From NCBI GenBank assembly GCA_903835005.1, contig CAILLK010000082.1, positions 1 through 64,000 of the forward strand: DNA of 64,000 bases, given 5' to 3'. A program made the translations under genes and the position numbers. A model generated the notes under the pieces. That model was not told where the DNA came from and ran no database searches. It saw only the letters and a program-made list of their open reading frames with translations. Origin of the DNA: an uncultured Bacteroidota bacterium. GTDB lineage: Bacteria > Bacteroidota > Bacteroidia > Chitinophagales > Chitinophagaceae. This document shows, one piece after another, positions 47,540 through 56,232 of the stretch (its first letter is position 1; every line of letters begins with the position of its first letter).

Positions 47540-47582
47540 AAACAAATTTGATTTTATTTTAAAAAAGTCAAAGCATTTTCAG

Positions 47583-48419
47583 ATGAGCACAGAACAGGAG
47601 TTAAAGGAAATAGTAAGACAGAAATACAGCGAAATTGCACTGCAGGACAAAGAAAGTAATATGAGTTCGTGTTGCGGCTCAGGAGGCTGCAGTACAGAGG
47701 TATACAACATTATGAGCGAGGATTATTCCAAAATGGAAGGATACAACCCAGATGCTGACCTCGGGCTGGGTTGCGGCCTCCCAACACAGTTTGCTATGAT
47801 CAAACCTGGTGATGTGGTTATAGACCTTGGCAGCGGCGCAGGCAATGATTGTTTCATAGCCAGGTCGCAGGCCGGATCAGCTGGTAAGGTAATCGGTATT
47901 GATTTTACAGATGCTATGATTGATAAGGCCAGGGCTAATGCCGAAAAATTGGGCTTCAATAATGTTGAGTTCCGGTATGGCGATATTGAGAAAATGCCCG
48001 TAACAGCTAATGCTGCTGATGTAGTGGTAAGCAATTGTGTGCTGAATCTTGTTCCCAATAAGCGGAATGTGATCAAAGAAATATTCAGGGTTTTAAAAAC
48101 CAACGGCCACTTCAGTATTTCGGATATCGTATTAGTCGGGCTACTGCCGGAGAAAATTCAGAAAGCCGCTGAGATGTATGCCGGCTGTGTGAGTGGCGCA
48201 ATTCAGAAGGATGAATATCTGAACCTGATTAAAGAGGCAGGCTTTGAGGCCCTAACTATTCAGAAAGAGAAGCAGATTATAGTACCTGATGATATTCTCT
48301 GCACTTATTTAAGCGCACAGGAAATTGCCGATTTCAAAAACAGCGGCACAGGCATTTATAGCATCACGGTATTTGCACGTAAACCCAATTGTTGTACCCC
48401 AGGCTCAGGCTGCTGCTAA
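47583..48419 (+). CDS. arsM: Arsenite S-adenosylmethionine methyltransferase
   Basis: 278 residues from ATG 47583; the frame extends further upstream but through operator 2. Methylates arsenite to methylated, partly volatile arsenicals. SAM motif VIDLGSGAGNDCFIA (about 79-93). The three conserved cysteines of the family are in LGLGCGLPT, VVSNCVLNL and MYAGCVSGA. Cys clusters at both ends (SSCCGSGGC and NCCTPGSGCC) are also typical. Nine bases precede the aquaporin gene. Confidence 0.95.
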   Translation: MSTEQELKEIVRQKYSEIALQDKESNMSSCCGSGGCSTEVYNIMSEDYSKMEGYNPDADLGLGCGLPTQFAMIKPGDVVIDLGSGAGNDCFIARSQAGSAGKVIGIDFTDAMIDKARANAEKLGFNNVEFRYGDIEKMPVTANAADVVVSNCVLNLVPNKRNVIKEIFRVLKTNGHFSISDIVLVGLLPEKIQKAAEMYAGCVSGAIQKDEYLNLIKEAGFEALTIQKEKQIIVPDDILCTYLSAQEIADFKNSGTGIYSITVFARKPNCCTPGSGCC

Positions 48420-48428
48420 ATCTGACCT

Positions 48429-49079
48429 ATGCGAAACTATATAGCCGAACTGATCGGTACATTTGCCCTTGTTTTTTGCGGCACCGGCGCCGTAGTTATT
48501 GATCAGCAATTTGGCGGAGCAGTTACCCATGTGGGTATAGCCATAACCTTCGGCCTCATAGTTATGAGCATGATCTACAGCCTTGGTAACATATCCGGCG
48601 CGCATCTTAACCCTGCTGTGAGCATCGCCTTCACAATTGCGGGTCGTTTTTCGGTAAAGTATTTGCCGGGCTACATTATCAGCCAGTTGGCTGGCGCAGT
48701 CCTTGCAAGCCTTACCTTGAAATTAATGTTTCCCGCAAATATCTTCCTGGGCGCCACTTTGCCCGCAGGGCCCGAGTTGCAATCGCTGTTACTTGAGTTT
48801 ATCCTTACCTTCTTTTTAATGCTCGTCATCATCAATGTGGCTACCGGCAGTAAAGAGCAGGGTATGTTTGCAGGCCTTGCTATTGGTTCTGTTGTAGCGC
48901 TCGAAGCTATATTTGCCGGTCCCGTTTGCGGTGCCTCCATGAACCCAGCCAGGTCCATCGCGCCAGCTCTTGTTTCCGGTCATTTAGAGCATCTGTGGAT
49001 TTATATTGTTGCGCCTGTTGCGGGTGCTGCATCTGCAATACCTGTTTGGAAATACTTAACTGAAAATCATAAAAACTAA
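48429..49079 (+). CDS. Aquaporin (MIP family) in ars cluster
   Basis: 216 residues, six membrane segments and both NPA loops: SGAHLNPAVS (about 56-65) and GASMNPARS (about 171-179). Family members pass water, glycerol or uncharged arsenite, As(OH)3. In Sinorhizobium the ars-linked AqpS lets arsenite leave the cell. The position between arsM and a fourth gene with 9- and 3-base gaps suggests an arsenic role here, which is inference. Confidence 0.9.
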   Translation: MRNYIAELIGTFALVFCGTGAVVIDQQFGGAVTHVGIAITFGLIVMSMIYSLGNISGAHLNPAVSIAFTIAGRFSVKYLPGYIISQLAGAVLASLTLKLMFPANIFLGATLPAGPELQSLLLEFILTFFLMLVIINVATGSKEQGMFAGLAIGSVVALEAIFAGPVCGASMNPARSIAPALVSGHLEHLWIYIVAPVAGAASAIPVWKYLTENHKN

Positions 49080-49082
49080 ACA

Positions 49083-49853
49083 ATGAAAATCGCATTGTTC
49101 TCCGATATTCACGCCAATCTGCCTGCTCTGGAGGCCTGCCTTTCCGATATTGATAACCAGAAACCCGATGCCGTTTATTGCCTTGGCGATTTAGTCGGTT
49201 ACAATATCTGGCCCAATGAAGTCATCAATACTATCAGGAAGCGGGGCATACCCGCCATAGCCGGCAATTACGATTTTGGTATCGGCAGGAGCAGCGATGA
49301 TTGTGGCTGCGCTTATAAAACCGATGGCGAGAGGGCAATGGGCAAAGTTTCTATTTCATTCACCAACGAGATAACCGGAGAAGAAGAACGTAAATACCTC
49401 CGGTCTCTGCCTGCCCATATCAGAGTTGAGTTTCAGTTAAACGATGATAAACTGAACCTGCTGCTTGTGCATGGCAGTCCGCGACGCATAAATGAATACC
49501 TCTTCGAAGACAGGGACGAAAAAAGCCTGCTCCGCATTATTAACGATGCCGGTGCCGACATTATGTGTTTCGGGCATACCCATAAGCCCTATCACCGCAT
49601 CCTTGAGCAGGCCGGAGAAGCTATTCGTTTCCGACATGCCATTAATTTAGGTTCCGTAGGCAAACCCAAGGATAATGATATCAGGGGATGCTATGTTTTG
49701 CTGCATATAAATGAGGCAAGCAGTATTAACATTAAAGATTCCATCAAGGTAGAATTTGTCCGGTTCAGCTACGACATAGAATTAGCTGCAAAAGCAATTG
49801 AAGACAGCCCGTTGCCCAATCAATATGCCGATATGCTGCGCAAAGGCTATTGA
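49083..49853 (+). CDS. Calcineurin-like metallophosphoesterase in ars cluster
   Basis: 256 residues. Metal-binding motifs of the family are complete: FSDIHANLPAL (DxH, about 7-17), YCLGDLVGYN (GDxxG), AGNYD (GNHD variant with Tyr for His), VHGSP, and GHTHKP. The family cleaves phosphoesters or nucleotides; the substrate is unknown. The gene starts 3 bases after the aquaporin stop, so it is the fourth gene of the ars operon. No membrane segment or signal peptide. Confidence 0.9.
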   Translation: MKIALFSDIHANLPALEACLSDIDNQKPDAVYCLGDLVGYNIWPNEVINTIRKRGIPAIAGNYDFGIGRSSDDCGCAYKTDGERAMGKVSISFTNEITGEEERKYLRSLPAHIRVEFQLNDDKLNLLLVHGSPRRINEYLFEDRDEKSLLRIINDAGADIMCFGHTHKPYHRILEQAGEAIRFRHAINLGSVGKPKDNDIRGCYVLLHINEASSINIKDSIKVEFVRFSYDIELAAKAIEDSPLPNQYADMLRKGY

Positions 49854-50030
49854 TTAATAGTTGATGACGTAACTGATGCTCCTTCTACCTGCAGCTACTT
49901 TTAACAATACACCACTATCCATCAGTTCCTGTGTGTCCCTCAAGTTATACTATGCTATTATTATGCCACTGCCCTTGAAGTTAGATATAAACAACCTAAT
50001 CCGTATCTATAAAAACTAAACTATCCAAAA

Positions 50031-51158
50031 CTACTTTACCACACACTTCATCATACAATCCCAAAGTTTTTGGGCTGATGATTCCCAGGAAAATTTCCTG
50101 ATCTGAATTCGGGCATTGACAATAAGTTTTTTGCGAAGGGCTTCGTCTTTATAAAGGAGGTGCATTTTGGCAGCTATGTCTTCGGGGTCGGAGGGATCTG
50201 CAAGGAGGGCGGCATCACCGGCTACTTCCGGCATAGAGGAAGTGTTGCTGACTATAGCAGGTACATCGCATTGCAATGCCTCAAGAATGGGGATTCCAAA
50301 ACCTTCGAACAGTGAGGCATATACCAGGGCATAAGCGCCTCCTGTTAGCTTCGATAGTTCGTCAACATTCATATAGCCCACCCAAATCACATCATCTTTG
50401 AAAGGCATTGTGGCTTTCATTTCCTCCACTTCCTCATACTTCCAGGCGGGGCGGCCTGCTATCACCAGCTTCATATTGGTATATTGCCGCTGCTTAAAAA
50501 GGACAAAGGCTTTGAGCAGGTTTACGATGTTTTTGCGGGGATGCAGGGCACCGGCAAATACAAAATATTCGCAGCCTCCTGTGTATTGTTTTTTTACAGC
50601 TTCCCGCTCGTCATAGGTTAGCGGTCTGTATTCATCGTGGGCTCCGTTGTATACTACATCTATTTTGCTTTCGCTGATGCCATAGCACTTTATGAGGTCG
50701 TTTTTAGAAAAGGTGGAAACGGTAGCTATCCTTGCTGCTTTATGTGCAAACAACGGGGAAAAATGCCTCCAGTAAACCCGCTGTGCCAATACAAAATGCT
50801 CAGGGTAGTGCTCAAATGCGAGGTCGTGAATAACGAGGCAGGTAGGTACCCTGGTACTCAATGACATGAAGCTGTCGGGGGACAGGAACAGGTCAATTTT
50901 ATATTTGCGCAAAAGGTAGGGTATGCTCCACTCGAACCAGATATAGAACAAAACAGGATGCCGCGCCTGGGGATGAACCACCACAGGCATAACATTGGGC
51001 GCAAAAACAAATAAGGGATCGTAAGGCCTGTCGAAAAAGAAAATGAAATCATGTTCGGGATGGTCCCGCACGATGCGTTCCAGTGTCTGATAAGTAAACC
51101 AACCTATACCCTCCAGCTTTCCTTTTAACAGTAAACGTGTATTTACAGCAATTCGCAT
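50031..51158 (-). CDS. Glycosyltransferase family 4
   Basis: 375 residues, cytoplasmic GT-B fold. The second half carries FVFAGALHPRKNIVNLLKAF and the retaining GT4 motif EGFGIPILEALQCDVPAIVS (E-x7-E), ending SSMPEVAGDAALLADPSD. It would pass a sugar from a nucleotide donor to a growing glycan. It diverges from the flippase gene with a 55-base gap, and TATTTTTG at 51178-51171 is a possible -7 element for it. Both genes probably serve one surface polysaccharide. Confidence 0.9.
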   Translation of the reverse strand: MRIAVNTRLLLKGKLEGIGWFTYQTLERIVRDHPEHDFIFFFDRPYDPLFVFAPNVMPVVVHPQARHPVLFYIWFEWSIPYLLRKYKIDLFLSPDSFMSLSTRVPTCLVIHDLAFEHYPEHFVLAQRVYWRHFSPLFAHKAARIATVSTFSKNDLIKCYGISESKIDVVYNGAHDEYRPLTYDEREAVKKQYTGGCEYFVFAGALHPRKNIVNLLKAFVLFKQRQYTNMKLVIAGRPAWKYEEVEEMKATMPFKDDVIWVGYMNVDELSKLTGGAYALVYASLFEGFGIPILEALQCDVPAIVSNTSSMPEVAGDAALLADPSDPEDIAAKMHLLYKDEALRKKLIVNARIQIRKFSWESSAQKLWDCMMKCVVK

Positions 51159-51213
51159 ACCTTATGCCGACAAAAATATACTTTTACTGCTTTATTCACG
51201 TTTAAAATCCGGA

Positions 51214-52695
51214 ATGCGGCGGTTTTTTGTAAAAAATATTCTTTTTGTAATAGCAGTAAATATATTGGTAAAACCAATATGGGTGCTTTTTATAGACCGT
51301 GTGGTGCAAAACAGGGTGCCTTCTGCATCTTATGGTACCTATACTGCACTATTATCCCTGAGTATTATTTTTCAGACACTGCTTGATTTTGGCATTAGCA
51401 GTTATAACAGCCGCACCATAGCCCAAAATCCGGATAAACTGGCTACAGTGTTTCCGGCTATGCTGTCTGCCCGGCTTGTGCTGATTTTTCTGTATACATT
51501 GCTTGCTTTTATATATGGATACAGTATAGGCTACAGAGGCTGGGAGCTGACACTGCTGCTGGGTGTGCTGATGATACAGTCGCTCAACTCGCTGGTGTCT
51601 TTTATCAGGAGCAATATTGCGGCACTGCACCGGTTTAAGACTGAGGGAATATTATCTGTTTCCGACAGGTTGCTGATGATTATCATCTGTGGTTTCCTGC
51701 TTATTTACCCGGCTACTGCAAGGTTATTCAGTATTCAGTGGTTTGTAATCGCACAGATAGGCTGTTATTTTTTCGCTGCAGCACTGGGGTATATTATTTT
51801 AAAGCGTATAGGTAAAATAAAGCTGCGGTTTTCATTTAACGGGCCTGAGATCTTTGGTATAATGAAACAAAGCTTTCCTTATGCTTTGCTGATACTGCAG
51901 ATGTCTATTTACAACAGGGCTGATGTGATGATTATGGAACGCATCTGCCCCGATGGAAAAGTGCAGGCAGGTATATGGGCGGCGGCCTTCAGGCTGCTGG
52001 ACCAGGCCAATATGTTCGGGCTGATGTTTGCTACAATTTTACTGCCGATGTTCGGGCGTATGCTGGCGCAGAAAAACAATGTAAACCAGATTATAAAACT
52101 ATGTGTAAACATCCTGCTGCCTCTTTCTTTTATGGTAGCCATAGCTGGTATCTTTTTCAGCGGCGAAATAATGCACCTGCTTTATCATTCAGCCAAACTG
52201 TATGGCGACCCTGTGATGGCACAAAAATATAACCGGGTGTTTGCTATACTTATAGCTTCATTCCCGGCATGGTGCCTGATGTATGTATACTCTACGCTGC
52301 TTACTGCCAATGGCAGCCTTAAGACACTTAATATCATTGCTTTTGCCGGGGTTATCATCAACCTCGTACTCAATTTTTACCTGATACCAAGGTATGAAGC
52401 CAAAGGGGGGGCCATTACTTCACTGATCACGCAAACCTCCCTGGCAATAGCGTTTATCATTTATGCATCCCGGATTGTTAAACTTCCCTTTAATCTAAAA
52501 TGGATATTGGCACATATTGCTTACCTGATTATGATTCTGGGTGTAGGGTATGGGATAAACCTCCTGATGCATAATAGTCACTGGCTTTTGCAACTGGCTG
52601 TTTTCATACCAGTATGTATGAGCCTGTTGTTTGTATTCCGGTTTGTTTCTATAGGTAGTGTGAAGCAGTTGATGGCAAGTACGGAAAAGGGATAA
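51214..52695 (+). CDS. Polysaccharide flippase (Wzx/MATE-like)
   Basis: 493 residues with about 12-14 membrane segments over the whole length. The N-terminus (IWVLFIDRVVQNRVPSASYG, then LSIIFQTLLDFGISSYNSR) and middle (AAAFRLLDQANMFGLMFATI) are typical of Wzx-type flippases, which move lipid-linked oligosaccharide units across the inner membrane. Next to the divergent GT4 gene. No polymerase gene lies nearby. Confidence 0.88.
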   Translation: MRRFFVKNILFVIAVNILVKPIWVLFIDRVVQNRVPSASYGTYTALLSLSIIFQTLLDFGISSYNSRTIAQNPDKLATVFPAMLSARLVLIFLYTLLAFIYGYSIGYRGWELTLLLGVLMIQSLNSLVSFIRSNIAALHRFKTEGILSVSDRLLMIIICGFLLIYPATARLFSIQWFVIAQIGCYFFAAALGYIILKRIGKIKLRFSFNGPEIFGIMKQSFPYALLILQMSIYNRADVMIMERICPDGKVQAGIWAAAFRLLDQANMFGLMFATILLPMFGRMLAQKNNVNQIIKLCVNILLPLSFMVAIAGIFFSGEIMHLLYHSAKLYGDPVMAQKYNRVFAILIASFPAWCLMYVYSTLLTANGSLKTLNIIAFAGVIINLVLNFYLIPRYEAKGGAITSLITQTSLAIAFIIYASRIVKLPFNLKWILAHIAYLIMILGVGYGINLLMHNSHWLLQLAVFIPVCMSLLFVFRFVSIGSVKQLMASTEKG

Positions 52696-52743
52696 TATTT
52701 CTGTTGCTTCTGTTTGTTGAAAATTATATCCCAATACATATAC

Positions 52744-55161
52744 CTATTTTATCCTTTTAGCTTCATCCAGCGAACTCTCTTTTTGGTTATTGGCTTGTTT
52801 ACCGCCAAAATTATAGGTAACAGCCACAGAGAATAACTTGGAAGCAAACCTGAACTTTGCATCAGTACTGAAATCATTTGTCTTATTGTGTATCCCCGAT
52901 TGGTAAAGGCCAAAAGGGTCTTCGGCCGCAAACTTTACCAGCAGCCGCTTCCCTGCCTTTTTGGATGCACCAAGCGACATGTATATCATCTGGTCGTCTG
53001 TTTCAATGGGCGATATCCTTTCGCCGGTGTTGTAGCTTGCATATGCCTCGGCCTTCCATCCACTACCCAGGTTGAATTGTGTATTGATATTAAGAGATAA
53101 TCCTGTCCAATCTTTTGTAATAAGAATATTATTCACAGGCCCTGTATATTGCATGTAATAAAGGCTGCCCGATACATTTAATGTCCACCACTTGAAAAGG
53201 TCTTTGTTAAATACCTCCGACCAGGTAGCATACTTGCTTGAGCCAAAATTTTCGTTTATGTCATAAACTGTTTTTGTAGCAGCATTCACCTCCAGCATGT
53301 CGCTGATAACAGATGTGGTGCGCGAAAAACTCAATGCAGAAATGAGCATGTTTTTATAGCTGTGCTTCAGCTCTGCATTATAGGTATATTCGGGTTGCAG
53401 TCCGGAATTGCCTTCCACATAGCTGCCCTGGAAATTGTAATAAATAAAAGGATTAAGCAAAGCATAGCCGGGCCGTTCTGTGCGCCGCCCGAAATTCAGT
53501 TCAAACTGGTTATTAGTGTCATTTTTATAGGTAATAAATCCAGTAGGAAAAGGTGCTAAATAGTTTCTGTTAAAACTGCTGCTATGTTCATATTGCAAGC
53601 CATCAGCAATAGTTAGCTCCGCACGCAATCCTAAACGCGCTTCCCATTTTTTACCGAAGTTGCGGGCGATACCGGCATATGCGGCATTGATGTTTTCCTT
53701 ATAGTGAAAGTGATTGCTTCGTGAGGTATCATTTACCCATTCATTGTTTTCCATCAGCCTGAAGGATCCACTGTCGTTCGTGGTTACCCAACTGCTTTTG
53801 AAACCTGCCTCCAGTTTTATTCCATTGGCGGAAGCATAAGTGTAATCTGCTTTGATACTGTATACTTTTATAGTTAGCAGTTGCCGGCTGTTTTGCAGCG
53901 GGGGCGGCGTAAGTGGGTTCATCTGGCTGTCGAAGCTGGTGGTAGTAAGGTCCTGATATTCGTTTTTTCTATAGGCGAGGTAATCAAAATTAACATCAAG
54001 GCAGCTCTCTTTACTGAACTTCTTGGTGAGATAAGCATTAGCAGCAAGGTTGCGCCTAATAAATCCATCAGCATTGGCCACGTTATTGTAAGAAGCTATA
54101 TTGTTGCCCTGATCATAGTTGACAGTGGAGAGAAAGCCATGATCCGTATTTGGATGGTAGGTATCCCTTGCGTTCACCCCAATGGTTGTTTTATTCGTTA
54201 GCTCATAGTCTGCTGCCAGTCTCAAAGCACTATTGCCAAACCGCTCTTTAGGTGCTGAGTGTATATAACTGCTGCTGTTTACGGCACCTGTTTGCAGATC
54301 AATATATTTAAGTGTTTCCTTCCAGTCGGCAAAGCCTATGGCCTCCATATCGCTGCCGCTGAGTGAAAGATTCAGCCTCTTCACTTTGTAATTCAGCAGC
54401 AGGCTTTCTTCCCGGTGAAAATATACACCCAGGCCATAGCTGCCGGTTACACTGCCGTTAAATCCCTGTTTTTTATTTTTCTTCAGCTTTACATTGATGA
54501 TACCCGTATTACCAGCGGCATCATACTTTGCCCCGGGCTGTGTAATCAGTTCCATCTGGCTCACCTCATCAGCCGATATTGCTTTCAGGTATTCCGCCAG
54601 GTCATCTCCCGATAAGTAGGTTTGCCGGTCGTCTATAAGTACCATCACACCTGCTTTTCCCTGCATGATTATGTTATTGTTCATATCCACAGTTACTCCC
54701 GGAAGCCTGCGCATCAGTTCCAGTACATTTGTGGTGCCTGTTGTAGCAGAGCCTTCAATGTTTATAGTGAGCCTGCCCATGTTCATTTCTATAAAAGGTT
54801 TCCTCGTTGTTATTGCTATTTCACCGAGGATAGTATTTTCTTTTTCAAGGTCCAGGGTACAGCTAACTGCAGCCTTTTCAGTAACTGTTATTACTTGTGA
54901 TCCGGTTTTAAATCCCAAGGAGCTTACCACAACAATATACTTTCCATCTGCCAGATCCCTGAACAAAAAATTGCCCTTATCATCTGTCAGTTCGCTCCTT
55001 ATCCATGCTGAGTCTGTTCCGTTCAATATTGTTACAGAAGCTGCTGCCAACGGAATTCCCTGCCCGGTAACCGTACCAGATATACTTCCCGTTTGTCCGG
55101 CGACATTTAAGCCACAAAACAGGATTATTATTGAAAACAGGGAGCTTATGAGGGAGCGCAT
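52744..55161 (-). CDS. TonB-receptor-like outer membrane barrel protein
   Basis: 805 residues. Signal peptide (about 1-22, ending NVAGQ); carboxypeptidase-like regulatory domain (about 25-110, GSISGTVTGQGIPLAAASV); plug-like region with LELMRRLPGVTVD and VLIDDRQTYLSGDDLAEYL; beta-barrel from about 225 to the end (outer membrane protein beta-barrel family). No TonB box is obvious, so it may be a barrel relative rather than an energised transporter. No SusD-like gene is nearby. A perfect -7 element and a repeat element lie upstream. Confidence 0.88.
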   Translation of the reverse strand: MRSLISSLFSIIILFCGLNVAGQTGSISGTVTGQGIPLAAASVTILNGTDSAWIRSELTDDKGNFLFRDLADGKYIVVVSSLGFKTGSQVITVTEKAAVSCTLDLEKENTILGEIAITTRKPFIEMNMGRLTINIEGSATTGTTNVLELMRRLPGVTVDMNNNIIMQGKAGVMVLIDDRQTYLSGDDLAEYLKAISADEVSQMELITQPGAKYDAAGNTGIINVKLKKNKKQGFNGSVTGSYGLGVYFHREESLLLNYKVKRLNLSLSGSDMEAIGFADWKETLKYIDLQTGAVNSSSYIHSAPKERFGNSALRLAADYELTNKTTIGVNARDTYHPNTDHGFLSTVNYDQGNNIASYNNVANADGFIRRNLAANAYLTKKFSKESCLDVNFDYLAYRKNEYQDLTTTSFDSQMNPLTPPPLQNSRQLLTIKVYSIKADYTYASANGIKLEAGFKSSWVTTNDSGSFRLMENNEWVNDTSRSNHFHYKENINAAYAGIARNFGKKWEARLGLRAELTIADGLQYEHSSSFNRNYLAPFPTGFITYKNDTNNQFELNFGRRTERPGYALLNPFIYYNFQGSYVEGNSGLQPEYTYNAELKHSYKNMLISALSFSRTTSVISDMLEVNAATKTVYDINENFGSSKYATWSEVFNKDLFKWWTLNVSGSLYYMQYTGPVNNILITKDWTGLSLNINTQFNLGSGWKAEAYASYNTGERISPIETDDQMIYMSLGASKKAGKRLLVKFAAEDPFGLYQSGIHNKTNDFSTDAKFRFASKLFSVAVTYNFGGKQANNQKESSLDEAKRIK

Positions 55162-55178
55162 AGCAAATTTTTGTTGCT

Positions 55179-55237
55179 CAAATGTAGTTTAACCTGATAC
55201 TAGTTGTATAGATATTAACCCTAATTAACCCAATATC
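55179..55237 (-). promoter_or_regulatory. Promoter and possible activator site of the barrel gene
   Basis: Minus strand TACATTTG (55186-55179) fits TAnnTTTG. Further upstream are two direct copies of GGGTTAA (55231-55225 and 55221-55215) spaced one DNA turn apart, flanked by the inverted pair GATATT/AATATC (55211-55216 and 55232-55237). The position, about 30-50 bases before the -7, suits an activator or two-component site. Confidence 0.4.
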
Positions 55238-55276
55238 AAAAGTGACCAGATATGCTCAAACTCCATTTTTCATTCA

Positions 55277-55284
55277 TAAATTTG
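55277..55284 (+). promoter_or_regulatory. Putative -7 element of the Uma2 gene
   Basis: TAAATTTG fits TAnnTTTG and lies 17 bases before the ATG at 55302. No -33 TTTG is seen. Confidence 0.35.
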
Positions 55285-55301
55285 CTTAAATAAATTCTGA
55301 A

Positions 55302-55883
55302 ATGGAACTGGCAGAACTCAACCCCAATCTAATATATACTTACGCCGATTATCTGAAATGGACTTTTCAGGAACGCGTAGAATTGTTAAAAGGAAAGATC
55401 TACCCTATGAGCGCACCCAGCAGGGAGCATCAGGACCTTTCTTCTTATATTCAGGGAGAGTTGTACGATTATCTTAAAGGTAAAAACTGCAAAGTATATG
55501 CCGCTCCTTTCGATGTGAGGATACCAAGAAAACTGAAAGATGATACAGATATAATCACAGTATTGCAACCAGACATTTGCGTTATCTGCAACAAATCAAT
55601 TCTTGATGCCAAAGGTTGCCTCGGGGCACCCGATATTATTGTTGAAATTTTGTCTCCCTCTAATAGCGTAACCGAACTCAGCAATAAATATGACATCTAT
55701 CTCGAAGCCGGTGTTAAAGAATACTGGGTAGTATCGCCGCAGAATAAGACTTTTCTCATGTACACACTACAGGACGGCAAGTACATACCTTCTCGCTTAA
55801 TGGTAGCCGGCCATTCAGCAACATCTACAGTTCTCAATGGTTTTTCATTAGACCTCACTGCACTGTTCAATAGTATGGATTGA
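55302..55883 (+). CDS. Uma2 family (DUF820) PDDEXK nuclease-like protein
   Basis: 193 residues, normal for the family. Visible: YLKWTFQERVELLKGKIYPM at the start, the acidic LQPDICVIC, GAPDIIVEILSPSN (PD-E core) and KYDIYLEAGVKEYWVVSP (Lys and final strand). The fold is that of PDDEXK endonucleases. The family is common in cyanobacteria and Bacteroidota, is often multicopy, and its role is unknown. A small gene follows after 22 bases, probably in the same transcript. Confidence 0.88.
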   Translation: MELAELNPNLIYTYADYLKWTFQERVELLKGKIYPMSAPSREHQDLSSYIQGELYDYLKGKNCKVYAAPFDVRIPRKLKDDTDIITVLQPDICVICNKSILDAKGCLGAPDIIVEILSPSNSVTELSNKYDIYLEAGVKEYWVVSPQNKTFLMYTLQDGKYIPSRLMVAGHSATSTVLNGFSLDLTALFNSMD

Positions 55884-55905
55884 TTGACCAAAATCTTCAG
55901 ATGCT

Positions 55906-56202
55906 ATGCCGAACAGAAATGAGAAAAATAAACGCAAAGAATTGGTACGGCAATGGAGCCTGGAACAAAACGAAAAATTCCTGAACAGCCTGCCAATGCG
56001 AAAGGAAAAGTTCCTTGAATTGTTTGATTGCATTGATGAAAATATTACTTTAGACGAAGATGATTTCCCTTCATTCAGATGGACCGAAAAATTTCTAACG
56101 GCTAATTCAATTGACCGTTTGCTAATGATTAATTGGTTTATACAGAATGGGGGTGGTAGTGACAGTGAAATTCTCTGGAATATTGAAGATACTTTTCAAT
56201 AA
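55906..56202 (+). CDS. Small acidic protein of unknown function
   Basis: 98 residues with no signal or membrane segment. A basic N-terminal third (NRNEKNKRKELVRQW) is followed by LPMRKEKFLELFDCID, an acidic stretch (ENITLDEDDFPSF) and the end LMINWFIQNGGGSDSEILWN. I do not recognise the family. It lies 22 bases after the Uma2 gene and could be its partner; that is inference from position only. Confidence 0.65.
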   Translation: MPNRNEKNKRKELVRQWSLEQNEKFLNSLPMRKEKFLELFDCIDENITLDEDDFPSFRWTEKFLTANSIDRLLMINWFIQNGGGSDSEILWNIEDTFQ

Positions 56203-56232
56203 ACTAAATTCTCAAATCCCAATTTCCTAAAA

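Noticed and set aside
47496-47582. N-terminal extension of ArsM
   Set aside because: The frame overlaps the arsR end and putative operator 2, and is Lys/Phe-rich and unlike the family.
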